From Chloracidobacterium sp. (GTDB lineage Bacteria > Acidobacteriota > Blastocatellia > Chloracidobacteriales > Chloracidobacteriaceae): a stretch of 64,000 bases of DNA. Under the pieces are notes generated by a model that was not told the origin of the DNA, made no database searches, and saw only the letters and a program-made list of their open reading frames with translations. Each line of letters begins with the position of its first letter. Position 1 is the stretch's first letter. The DNA is taken from assembly GCA_025057975.1 (NCBI GenBank), contig JANWUV010000009.1:1-64000 (forward strand), written 5' to 3'. Below are positions 25,697 through 33,110 of the stretch, piece by piece. Made by a program: the position numbers and the translations under genes.

Positions 25697-26830
25697 TCAA
25701 CCGCCGAAGATGGCGTCCTTCACGCGGTCGAAAAAACCCTTTTCTTCAGGCTTGCGCGTCGCTTTGCGCCCGTCGCCGCCGGGGCGCAAGGCGGCGAACT
25801 CCTCAAGCAGTCGGCGCTGTTCACGGGTCAGGTTGGTCGGTGTGACCACATTGACGATGACGAAGAGATCGCCGACTTCCCCAGACAGCGTTGGCATGCC
25901 CTTACCGCGCAGGCGGAAGGCCGTCCCGGTTTGCGTCCCTTCAGGAATCTTCAGCATGGCGTACCCATCTAGGGTCGGCACTTCAATATCAGCCCCAAGC
26001 GCCGCTTCCACAAAGTCAATGGAAACTTGGCACAGCAGGTTGTTGTCCTGCCGCTCGAAAATCTCGTGTTCCCGGATGTGGATAACCACCTGCAAGTCGC
26101 CTGGCGGACCGCCGCCAACGCCAGCTTCCCCCTCGCCTGCGACGCGGAGGCGCATACCATTGTCCACCCCGGCCGGCACTTTGATTTCGATGCGTTTTTC
26201 ACGCCGGACGCGCCCTTCGCCACGGCAGGTACGGCATGGGTTTCGAATAATCCGCCCGACGCCATGGCACTGGGGACAGGTCCGAGTGACGCTAAAAAAG
26301 CCCTGTTGATACCGAACTTGGCCGAGGCCGCCGCAGGTTGGGCAGGTTTCCGGCGTCGTGCCAGCGGCGGCGCCGCTGCCGCCGCAGTCATCGCAGGTTT
26401 CTAAACGTGGTACGCGAATCTGCGTCGTCACGCCCTTGGCGGCTTCTTCCAGCGTCAGTTCTAGGTCGTAGCGCAAGTCAGCTCCGCGCTGCACCTGACT
26501 ACGGCGGCCGCCACCTCCAAAACCAAACCCGAAGAGGTCGCCAAGGATATCTTCAAAGTTTTGAAAGCCGGCAAACCCGCTGAAACCGCCGGCTGCCGCC
26601 GCACCGACGCCAGCGTGGCCGAAGCGGTCATACCGTGCGCGCTGTTCGGGGTCAGAAAGCACGGCGTAGGCCTCAGCGGCTTCCTTAAACTTCTCCTCAG
26701 CCGCCTTGTCGCCGGGGTTTTTGTCCGGGTGGTACTTCATCGCCAGGCGACGGTACGCTTTTTTGATGTCCGTCTCGGTCGCGTTCCGCGCAACGCCTAG
26801 CACTTCATAGTAATCCCGCTTACTTGCCAT
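25697..26830 (-). CDS. dnaJ: Chaperone DnaJ
   Basis: Start ATG 26830 ([19 protein letters not shown]); an upstream extension is not conserved in the family. 377 residues: J domain 1-70 with the HPD tripeptide in [11 protein letters not shown]; Gly/Phe-rich linker about 75-125 ([25 protein letters not shown]); four CxxCxGxG zinc repeats at about 145-215 ([32 protein letters not shown]); then the C-terminal substrate domain. It stimulates DnaK ATPase and delivers unfolded clients. It is the last gene of the hrcA-grpE-dnaK-dnaJ run, 128 bases after dnaK. Confidence 0.97.
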   Translation of the reverse strand: MASKRDYYEVLGVARNATETDIKKAYRRLAMKYHPDKNPGDKAAEEKFKEAAEAYAVLSDPEQRARYDRFGHAGVGAAAAGGFSGFAGFQNFEDILGDLFGFGFGGGGRRSQVQRGADLRYDLELTLEEAAKGVTTQIRVPRLETCDDCGGSGAAAGTTPETCPTCGGLGQVRYQQGFFSVTRTCPQCHGVGRIIRNPCRTCRGEGRVRREKRIEIKVPAGVDNGMRLRVAGEGEAGVGGGPPGDLQVVIHIREHEIFERQDNNLLCQVSIDFVEAALGADIEVPTLDGYAMLKIPEGTQTGTAFRLRGKGMPTLSGEVGDLFVIVNVVTPTNLTREQRRLLEEFAALRPGGDGRKATRKPEEKGFFDRVKDAIFGG

Positions 26831-26958
26831 GCCCTCATCCTTCCGAAACCGAGCCAAGGTTGCGTACGACGGCCTCCCGCCGAGCGCTCGCACACTACCA
26901 ACTGGCGGCACGAGCGTGACGGCAAGTCCGCCCTAGGCTCTACCATCACCGCCGATCG

Positions 26959-28821
26959 TTATTCCGTCAACATCTTTACGCCGCCGGTTTCCGGTGGCGG
27001 CGGCGCATCGCTCGCCGGCGTATTGAACATGGCATTGGTGATAATCTGAGCGACATTTTCGAGCGCTTCAAGCCACTGCTTGAGCACCGCCGCATCTTGG
27101 ATGTTGAGGACTTCCTTTGCGCCGGTGATCGTTTCACGTACCAGTTCCTGCTCTTCCGCCGGCAGCATCCAGCCGAATTCGCCGAAAGAACGCTGCGTGT
27201 TTTGTAGCAAGCCTTCGAGACGGCTTTGCATGAGCAGCAACTCCTTTAACCGGCGGTCGCTTTCGGCGTTGCGTTGGGCTTCCGCGATGAGGTTGGCGAT
27301 TTCGCCCGGCGACAACCCCGACGACGGCGTAACGCGCATGTTTTGCTCAAGCCCAGTGGCTTTGTCACGCGCCGACACCTTTACGATGCCGTCAGCGTCA
27401 ATCTCAAACGAAACTTCGATTTGCGGGACGCCGCGCGGCGCTGGCGGAATGCCGACCAGTTCAAATCGTCCCAGCGAACGATTGCCTTTGGCGATTTCAC
27501 GTTCGCCCTGCAGGACATGAATTTCGACGCAGGACTGGTTGTCGACAACGGTCGTAAAGGTCAGCGACTTGCGGACAGGAATGGTGGTGTTTCGCTCAAC
27601 GATTTTCTGGAATAGGCCGCCGCGCACCTCAATGCCTAGCGAGAGCGGAATCACATCCAGCAGCACCAAGTCTTTGACTTGTCCAGTGAAGACGCCGCCC
27701 TGAATCGCTGCGCCAATTGCCACGACCTCATCCGGGTTGATGCTCGCGTTGGGTTCGCGCCCGAAAATCTTCCTGACGCACTCGTGAATAATCGGCGAGC
27801 GCGTTTGTCCGCCAACCAGCAACACTTGGTCAATATCTTCGGGTTTGAGGCGTGCGTCCCACAGCGCCTTCTGGCACGGCTCGACCGTCCGTTCAACCAA
27901 ATCCCTGACCAGTTCCTCAAACTTGGCGCGGGTGAGAGTAAGATTGAGGTGCTTCGGGCCCGTTGCTGGGTCGGCGGCGATGAACGGTAGGTTGATGTTG
28001 GCTTCGAGCGTCGAAGACAGCTCGCACTTGGCGCGCTCCGCCGCTTCCTTTAGGCGTTGGAGCGCCAGCCGGTCGGTGCGTAGGTCAATGCCTGTTTCGC
28101 GTAGGAATTCCTGAATCAGCCAGTCAATGATGCGTTGGTCGAAGTCTTCTCCGCCGAGGAAAGAGTCGCCGCAGGTCGAGAGTACTTCAAACACGCCGTC
28201 GTTCATTTCAAGCACCGACACGTCAAACGTGCCGCCGCCCAAGTCATAGACGGCAATTCGTTCGGACTCCCGCTTGCCGACGCCGTACGCCAGCGCCGCC
28301 GCCGTCGGCTCATTGATGATGCGCTGCACATTCAGCCCTGCAATCTTACCGGCGTCCTTGGTCGCCTGCCGCTGGAAGTCGTCAAAGTAAGCCGGGACGG
28401 TAATGATGGCTTCTTCCACCGGTTCACCGAGGAAGTCTTCGGCGGCGGCTTTCAGGCGCTGCAGGATAATGGCGGAGATTTCGGGCGGGCTGTAAGCGCG
28501 GCCCTGCGCCCGCACCCAGGCGTCACCGTTGGAGGACTCGCAAATCTCGTACGGGCAGATTTCCCGCGCGCGCTGGACTTCAGGCGAGTTGAACTTGCGG
28601 CCAATGAGTCGCTTGACGGCATAGATGGTATTGGCAGCGTTGGTGATCGCCTGCCGACGCGCGATTTGCCCAACCAGTCGTTCACCTTTGTCTGTAAAGC
28701 CAACAACTGACGGCGTTGTGCGTCCTCCCTCCTTGTTAGGGATGATCTGCGTCGTTCCACCTTCCATCACGGCGACGCAGCAGTTGGTTGTCCCAAGGTC
28801 TATGCCGATTACTTTACCCAT
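26959..28821 (-). CDS. dnaK: Chaperone DnaK (Hsp70)
   Basis: 620 residues. The nucleotide-binding domain starts [21 protein letters not shown]; phosphate loops [18 protein letters not shown] and [13 protein letters not shown] are intact, as is the linker [18 protein letters not shown]. The substrate-binding domain follows, with a lid rich in charged helix. The C-terminus ends GGVKMLTE and lacks the common EEVD-like or long Gly-rich tail. ATP-driven folding in the cytoplasm with DnaJ and GrpE as cofactors. It lies between grpE and dnaJ in a conserved order; there are 96 bases upstream to grpE. Confidence 0.97.
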   Translation of the reverse strand: MGKVIGIDLGTTNCCVAVMEGGTTQIIPNKEGGRTTPSVVGFTDKGERLVGQIARRQAITNAANTIYAVKRLIGRKFNSPEVQRAREICPYEICESSNGDAWVRAQGRAYSPPEISAIILQRLKAAAEDFLGEPVEEAIITVPAYFDDFQRQATKDAGKIAGLNVQRIINEPTAAALAYGVGKRESERIAVYDLGGGTFDVSVLEMNDGVFEVLSTCGDSFLGGEDFDQRIIDWLIQEFLRETGIDLRTDRLALQRLKEAAERAKCELSSTLEANINLPFIAADPATGPKHLNLTLTRAKFEELVRDLVERTVEPCQKALWDARLKPEDIDQVLLVGGQTRSPIIHECVRKIFGREPNASINPDEVVAIGAAIQGGVFTGQVKDLVLLDVIPLSLGIEVRGGLFQKIVERNTTIPVRKSLTFTTVVDNQSCVEIHVLQGEREIAKGNRSLGRFELVGIPPAPRGVPQIEVSFEIDADGIVKVSARDKATGLEQNMRVTPSSGLSPGEIANLIAEAQRNAESDRRLKELLLMQSRLEGLLQNTQRSFGEFGWMLPAEEQELVRETITGAKEVLNIQDAAVLKQWLEALENVAQIITNAMFNTPASDAPPPPETGGVKMLTE

Positions 28822-28917
28822 GGCGTCAGTCTAGGCATGTCCACCCGACATGCACAGGGGATTGCTCTTGTTTGTCCCAACCCGTTTGCAAGGCCTTTCC
28901 TGCGGAGTCTATCAGCG

Positions 28918-29889
28918 TCAGGAAACAGCCGGGCGGACGGCGACACGCACCATCGCCGGGCGCAACAGCCGGTCGCCGACTCTGTACCCGCGTTTGAGTT
29001 CCGCCAGTATTGTATTGGGTTTGTACTCGTCTGTTTCGTCTGTGGCAATCGCTTCGTGAACGTTTGGATCAAAAACTTCACCAACCGCTGCAATGGGTTG
29101 GACGCCAAAGCCAGCAAGGTCATCCATGAGCCGCCGTTGGATCAGTTCGACGCCAGCTAAGAAGTCGGCGAGGCTACCGCCCTCGGCGCGCCCCGTTTGC
29201 AGCGCGCGTTCCAGATTGTCAAGTACGTCCAGCATCTTGAGCAACACAGCGTGTTTGCTGCGCTCCGCCGCCTCCGCTTTCTCGCGTTCAGCGCGCTTGC
29301 GGTAATTGTCAAACTCGAACATCAAGCGCTGGAGTTGTTGTTGCATCGCCGCTTTCTCGCTGGTGGCCTTGGCCAACTGCTCCTTAACGAGTTCGACATG
29401 GCGTCGCGCCGAGTTGGTTTGTTCGCGGGCGCGTTCTAGGTCTTCCTGCAGACTGGCCAAATCCATCAACAGCCGAATGGTTTCATCTTCCGAGAGGCCT
29501 TTGCGTGGGCCGCCGGATGTACTCTCCGCAACAACCGGTTGATCCGACTCAGCCGCCGGTAAGGTGTGTGGTGAAGTGTCGGCGGGCGAGGGAGACGCCT
29601 CGCCGGCTGACTCTTCGGCGGAATCGGAGAGCGGCGCGGCGGCTCCCATTTCGGTCTCATAGGGAGTCGCTGCTGAAGCTGCTGGCGTTTCACCAGCCGC
29701 AAGGGGGGCGGCGGTGAAGAAAGCGTCCCCGCCGCCGGACGAGAGGGATGAGGTAAACGGCGGGGAAGGGCGGCGGCTTGGCGAAGCTTCCGATAGCGCG
29801 GCGTCCGTTGGCAGTTCGATCTCAACCGTGCGCCGCTTTGGCGGCGCCACGTCAAGCTGTGGCATTACATTCCCGGCGGGCGTATTCAC
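28918..29889 (-). CDS. grpE: Nucleotide exchange factor GrpE with long disordered N-terminus
   Basis: The start is GTG 29889, preceded by a clear AGGAGG eight bases upstream. 323 residues, about 120 more than typical GrpE. Residues 1-130 are low-complexity Ser/Pro/Ala/Glu sequence with a TVEIELPTDAAL motif. The long coiled coil is about 135-215 (EDLERAREQTNSARRHVELV and FEFDNYRKRAEREKAEAAER). The beta domain closes with PNVHEAIATDETDEYKPNTI and LLRPAMVRVAV. It drives ADP release from DnaK. The N-terminal extension's role is unknown; thermosensing or solubility are possibilities. Confidence 0.94.
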   Translation of the reverse strand: MNTPAGNVMPQLDVAPPKRRTVEIELPTDAALSEASPSRRPSPPFTSSLSSGGGDAFFTAAPLAAGETPAASAATPYETEMGAAAPLSDSAEESAGEASPSPADTSPHTLPAAESDQPVVAESTSGGPRKGLSEDETIRLLMDLASLQEDLERAREQTNSARRHVELVKEQLAKATSEKAAMQQQLQRLMFEFDNYRKRAEREKAEAAERSKHAVLLKMLDVLDNLERALQTGRAEGGSLADFLAGVELIQRRLMDDLAGFGVQPIAAVGEVFDPNVHEAIATDETDEYKPNTILAELKRGYRVGDRLLRPAMVRVAVRPAVS

Positions 29890-30009
29890 CGTGATGTCCT
29901 CCTAAAACAGCTCGCCAGAAAAGTATGTCCGGCGTTGGGCTGGGACGCTGTAACACTAGGCAGGGAGTGGGAAACCCGTACGGTCACAGGCGACTAACCG
30001 GCGAAGGAT

Positions 30010-31155
30010 TCACCCAGTGAGGTGTACAACTTGGATGCGACCACCGGCTTGTCCCACCAGCGTAGGCGGAAAGGGCGCAGGGGCGGTGTCGTTCAAAAGC
30101 TGATCAAATATCTTGGCCATATACCCAACCAGCCGCATAACGCGCCCGTACTTCATTCGCACTGGCCCAACGACCGTAAGGCTTCCAACTGAATCATGCC
30201 GATAGTGGTATGGAGCCGTGACGATGGCACAATCCCGCAGACCGGGTACGTGATGCTCCATACCGATTTGCACCACCACGCCGCCAGTTGTTTCCGCCTG
30301 CGCCAAGCAGGCGTTGAGGATTTTCACCAGCCGCCCTTTTTCCTCAAACATCCGAAAGAGGGCGCGCATCCGGGCTGTGTCCGCAAATTCCGGCGCGTCA
30401 AGGATGTTGGCCGTACCGTCCACATACACGTCAGCTTCGGAAGCATCGGCGTCGAGATCACGGTTGCATAGCACCAGCGCGTTTTTGAGCAACCGGTCGT
30501 AAAGATGTTTTTCTTCCGACATGCGCTTGAGCAACTCAAGGCGAATGTCAGACAAAGTGCGCCCAGCGAAGTGTTCATTCAGGTAGTGCGCTGTCCGGCT
30601 AAGTTCGGCCGGGGCAAGGTCTTCATCTACCCGGACGACAAAGTTGCGAACGAGTCCAGTGCGTGAGACTGTGACGACCAGCACGCGGCGTGCTTCCAGC
30701 CGAATAAACTCAATATGTTGCAGAATGTCGCGTGACAGGGGGGGCGACAGAACAATCCCAACGTACGACGACAAGTTGGACAGGACGTGGGAAGCGCGGG
30801 CGAGGACGTCTTCTCCAGTGACGTTGGGGTCGGAAAACAGGCTACGTTGGATGATTTCCTCATCCGTCCGCGATGGGCGAGCGTCAAAGTTGGCGACCAG
30901 CGTATCTACGTAGTAGCGGTAGCCTTGATCGGTGGGAATGCGCCCAGCTGATGTATGGGGTTGGGTGACATACCCTTGCTCTTCCAAATCCGCCATGATG
31001 TTGCGGATCGAGGCTGGGCTGAGCTTTTGCCCAATTTGCTTGGAGAGCGTCCGCGAGCCGATGGGTTCACCAGTGGCAATGTGAAGGCGTACGAGCGTCA
31101 ACAACAGCTCGTGGCTACGTTCGTCCAGTTTGTGAACCGCCCGCCTTTTGCCCAT
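30010..31155 (-). CDS. hrcA: Heat-inducible transcription repressor HrcA
   Basis: 381 residues. The N-terminal winged helix has the family signature GSRTLSKQIGQKLSPASIRNIMADLEEQGYVTQPHTSAGRIPTDQGYRYYVD at about residues 38-90. The GAF-like and dimerisation parts follow (EFIRLEARRVLVVTV, VVQIGMEHHVPGLRDCAIV and GSLTVVGPVRMKYGRVM). HrcA normally represses the dnaK and groE operons by binding CIRCE (TTAGCACTC-N9-GAGTGCTAA). It leads the operon, 120 bases before grpE. No full CIRCE was found in any of the intergenic gaps here, so the operator may be divergent. Confidence 0.95.
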   Translation of the reverse strand: MGKRRAVHKLDERSHELLLTLVRLHIATGEPIGSRTLSKQIGQKLSPASIRNIMADLEEQGYVTQPHTSAGRIPTDQGYRYYVDTLVANFDARPSRTDEEIIQRSLFSDPNVTGEDVLARASHVLSNLSSYVGIVLSPPLSRDILQHIEFIRLEARRVLVVTVSRTGLVRNFVVRVDEDLAPAELSRTAHYLNEHFAGRTLSDIRLELLKRMSEEKHLYDRLLKNALVLCNRDLDADASEADVYVDGTANILDAPEFADTARMRALFRMFEEKGRLVKILNACLAQAETTGGVVVQIGMEHHVPGLRDCAIVTAPYHYRHDSVGSLTVVGPVRMKYGRVMRLVGYMAKIFDQLLNDTAPAPFPPTLVGQAGGRIQVVHLTG

Positions 31156-31185
31156 AAACTGTTGTTTTTCTTAGCACAAAAATGT

Positions 31186-31221
31186 CACAGCAAGATAGCA
31201 TCGGTCAAAAAAACGTGTCAA
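31186..31221 (-). promoter_or_regulatory. Candidate sigma-70-type promoter of the hrcA heat-shock operon
   Basis: On the minus strand TTGACA (31221-31216) is separated by 18 bases from TATCTT (31197-31192), about 35 bases before the hrcA ATG. Just downstream, 31169-31190 contains TGTGACA and the half-site GTGCTAA, which matches only one arm of CIRCE. It is therefore a housekeeping-type promoter with at most a degenerate HrcA site. Confidence 0.55.
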
Positions 31222-31349
31222 GCCAGCCACGGCGCAGCGCGTCAGACGGTCGCCTTGTTTTTCGGAGAAGGGGGGCGTACGGCGCATACCATGCAAGAGT
31301 GGAGGCAAGGCTAAAGGTTCAGGTGCAGCCGTCTGCTCCCTGTCACACC

Positions 31350-31790
31350 TCAGTTCAGCAGCGGATTGGGGTGGTGGTCGGACGGCGGCGTCAGGCGTCC
31401 AACCCGCAAGATCGTCTCGCAAAACAAGCGCGAGTCAAGCAGCGTCTGCACAACGTACTCCCCAGCCTGCGGAAAATGCAGGTTCAGAAAAAACGTCACG
31501 TTCGTGTTGAAGCCCTGCGCCGGCAGGCTCAGGCGCGACGGCGTCGAAACGGCGAGCGTTTCACGGCGTCCGGGAGAAAGGATGCGGACTTCCGACAGGT
31601 ACTCGCCCGTCCCGCGCCAGTGATTGCACACCGCCATACGCACCAGTCCGAAGGGGATTTCCGGGGCGTAGATTTCCTGAAACACCCCCATAAAGCTGAG
31701 CTTGTTGCCGACTTCGAGACGTACGTCGTCGCACAGGATTTGGTAGACGAGTTCGATGGTTTTGGCGTGGTTGGAGCTGACGGTGGGCAT
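31350..31790 (-). CDS. DUF6941-family protein
   Basis: The start is set at ATG 31790 (MPTVSSNHAKTIELVYQIL); an in-frame start at 31829 is possible but weaker. 146 residues. The family pattern is visible: ELVYQILCDDVRLEVGNKLSFMGVFQEIYAPEIP, then RMAVCNHWRGTGEYLSEVRILSP, and a beta-rich end FFLNLHFPQAGEYVVQTLLDSRLF. It looks like a beta-sandwich soluble protein. Members are widespread but their function is unknown. It is followed on the same strand by hrcA about 190 bases downstream. No further role can be stated. Confidence 0.7.
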   Translation of the reverse strand: MPTVSSNHAKTIELVYQILCDDVRLEVGNKLSFMGVFQEIYAPEIPFGLVRMAVCNHWRGTGEYLSEVRILSPGRRETLAVSTPSRLSLPAQGFNTNVTFFLNLHFPQAGEYVVQTLLDSRLFCETILRVGRLTPPSDHHPNPLLN

Positions 31791-32109
31791 GGCGGAGCAT
31801 GTCCTTCCAAGTGACTTGCGCCGGGACATCCGGGCCGGCGCTGACGCCCTAGGACGTGTTATGCACGATGTAAGGAAAGGATGTAAACCTCGTACCTGTC
31901 AACGGAAAGCATAATTTGGAGCGCTGCGACGATGTTGGGCGTTTTTCCTAAACCCCTATGCACTTTCACTATAGACCGTCCTGACGGCGCTTCATCCTTC
32001 AAAAGCCCACCAATGTAGGTGGGCTATGGCCGGTGCAGCGGCCGTTGGCCGGATGCTTTCCGGCGAGCGGTGGCTTGACGCGCCTAACCGGCTGGAAGAG
32101 CATCGCCCC
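31791..32109. other. Intergenic region between divergent DUF6941 and EamA genes
   Basis: 319 bases without a convincing gene. On the minus strand TTGACA at 31896-31901 could be a -35 for the DUF6941 gene, but no good -10 follows. On the plus strand TATAGA near 31971 could be a -10 for the transporter. A perfect hairpin (32004-32025) lies 85 bases before the transporter start. Isolated stretches resembling the MITE core (31915-31930 and 32071-32084) are too short to call. Confidence 0.4.
32004..32025 (+). repeat. Perfect 8-bp stem-loop upstream of EamA transporter
   Basis: AGCCCACC (32004-32011) and GGTGGGCT (32018-32025) enclose a six-base loop. No U-run follows, so it is not a standard intrinsic terminator. 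It could be an operator or an mRNA leader structure. Confidence 0.5.
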
Positions 32110-33027
32110 ATGCAACGCGAACGATTCATCGGCGCGGCCTGTGTCATCGCAGCCGCAGCCCTATGGAGTCTAGGCGGCGTCGGCATCAAAACGGCACAAA
32201 CAAATCCCTTCGCCATCGCTGGTTTTCGGAGCTTCTTCGCGTTGTTTGTTCTGGTCGCGGTGTTGCTGTGGCGGATGCAACGCGAGGGCTTCCAAGCAAG
32301 TGATACGCTGCGGCGGCGCTACGTGTGGTGGGGAGCGGCCGGCTACGCGCTGACCATGGTTTCCTTCACCTGGGCCAACAAGCTGACGACGGCCGCCAAC
32401 GCGATTCTGCTGCAGTACACGGCGCCAATTTTCGTCGCTCTGTTGGCGCGACCGCTGCTCAATGAGCCGATCACCCGCCGCGACCGCTGGGCCATCGGCG
32501 GCTGTTTATTCGGCATGGCGTGGTTCTTCTTCGGTAAGTTGAGTTGGGCAGGGATGGCCGGCAACCTGCTGGCGATTGTCGCCGGGATCGGCTTCGCCGC
32601 CATCGCCCTCTGTCTGCGCGCCGACGCCCGGACGCAACCGCCGGCGGGCGGTTCGCCGCCGTCCAGCCTTGTCCTCATCGCGCTCGGCAACGCCTTAGCC
32701 GCCGTGCTGTGCGCGCCTGCGATGCTTGCCGCGTTGCCTCTGCCATCGTCAACGTTGGGACTACTGGCCGGGTTGGGCGTCCTCCAGATCGGCGTCGCCT
32801 ACGTGTTTTTTGCGATGGGCGTCAGTCGCGTTTCGGCGCTGGAAAGTACGCTGTTGGCGATGCTGGAGCCAATCCTGAATCCAGTCTGGGTGGCGTTGGC
32901 GACGGGCGAACGTCCGGCGGCGACGGCCGTACTAGGTGGAGCCATGGTCATCGGCGTCATCATCTGGCGGCAACTGGAGCGACCAGCCGCCGCCCAAGCC
33001 GAGGCGTCCGCAAACCGTTCGGCCTAG
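32110..33027 (+). CDS. EamA/DMT-superfamily transporter
   Basis: Start ATG 32110 (MQRERFIGAACVIAAAALWSLGG) with GGAAGAG upstream; a longer in-frame start at 32026 lacks a ribosome-binding site and would include the hairpin. 305 residues with ten predicted helices in two EamA repeats: the first opens ALWSLGGVGIKTAQTNPFAIAGFR, the second covers about residues 155-290. Characteristic TWANKLTTAANAILLQYTAPIFVALLARPLL and SALESTLLAMLEPILNPVW segments end each repeat. Family members export amino acids, nucleosides or other metabolites; this one's substrate is unknown. The C-terminal tail is Ala-rich. Confidence 0.88.
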   Translation: MQRERFIGAACVIAAAALWSLGGVGIKTAQTNPFAIAGFRSFFALFVLVAVLLWRMQREGFQASDTLRRRYVWWGAAGYALTMVSFTWANKLTTAANAILLQYTAPIFVALLARPLLNEPITRRDRWAIGGCLFGMAWFFFGKLSWAGMAGNLLAIVAGIGFAAIALCLRADARTQPPAGGSPPSSLVLIALGNALAAVLCAPAMLAALPLPSSTLGLLAGLGVLQIGVAYVFFAMGVSRVSALESTLLAMLEPILNPVWVALATGERPAATAVLGGAMVIGVIIWRQLERPAAAQAEASANRSA

Positions 33028-33029
33028 AA

Positions 33030-33077
33030 GCACTATATGTCGTTGATACGGCACGCATAAAACGCTATTCATAGCGC
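33030..33077 (+). promoter_or_regulatory. Pair of NrdR boxes overlapping the nrdJ promoter
   Basis: CACTATATGTCGTT (33031-33044) matches 11 of 14 core positions of the NrdR-box consensus ACACTATATATAGTGT. CGCTATTCATAGCG (33063-33076) is a perfect palindrome of the same type. The two centres are 32 bases apart, three helical turns, as is usual for NrdR pairs. A promoter, TTGATA (33043-33048)-17 bases-TATTCA (33066-33071), is embedded between and in the boxes, so repressor binding would block it. Confidence 0.65.
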
Positions 33078-33110
33078 ACACAAGCATTACAAGCCTACAG
33101 GCAGGAAACT

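Noticed and set aside
31156-31349. CIRCE element upstream of hrcA
   Set aside because: Only one arm-like GTGCTAA is present; the other arm does not match at the required distance.
31915-32084. Short stretches resembling the MITE core (TTTGGAGCGCTGCGAC at 31915 and GGCTTGACGCGCC at 32072)
   Set aside because: Too short and without matching inverted ends to claim another repeat copy.
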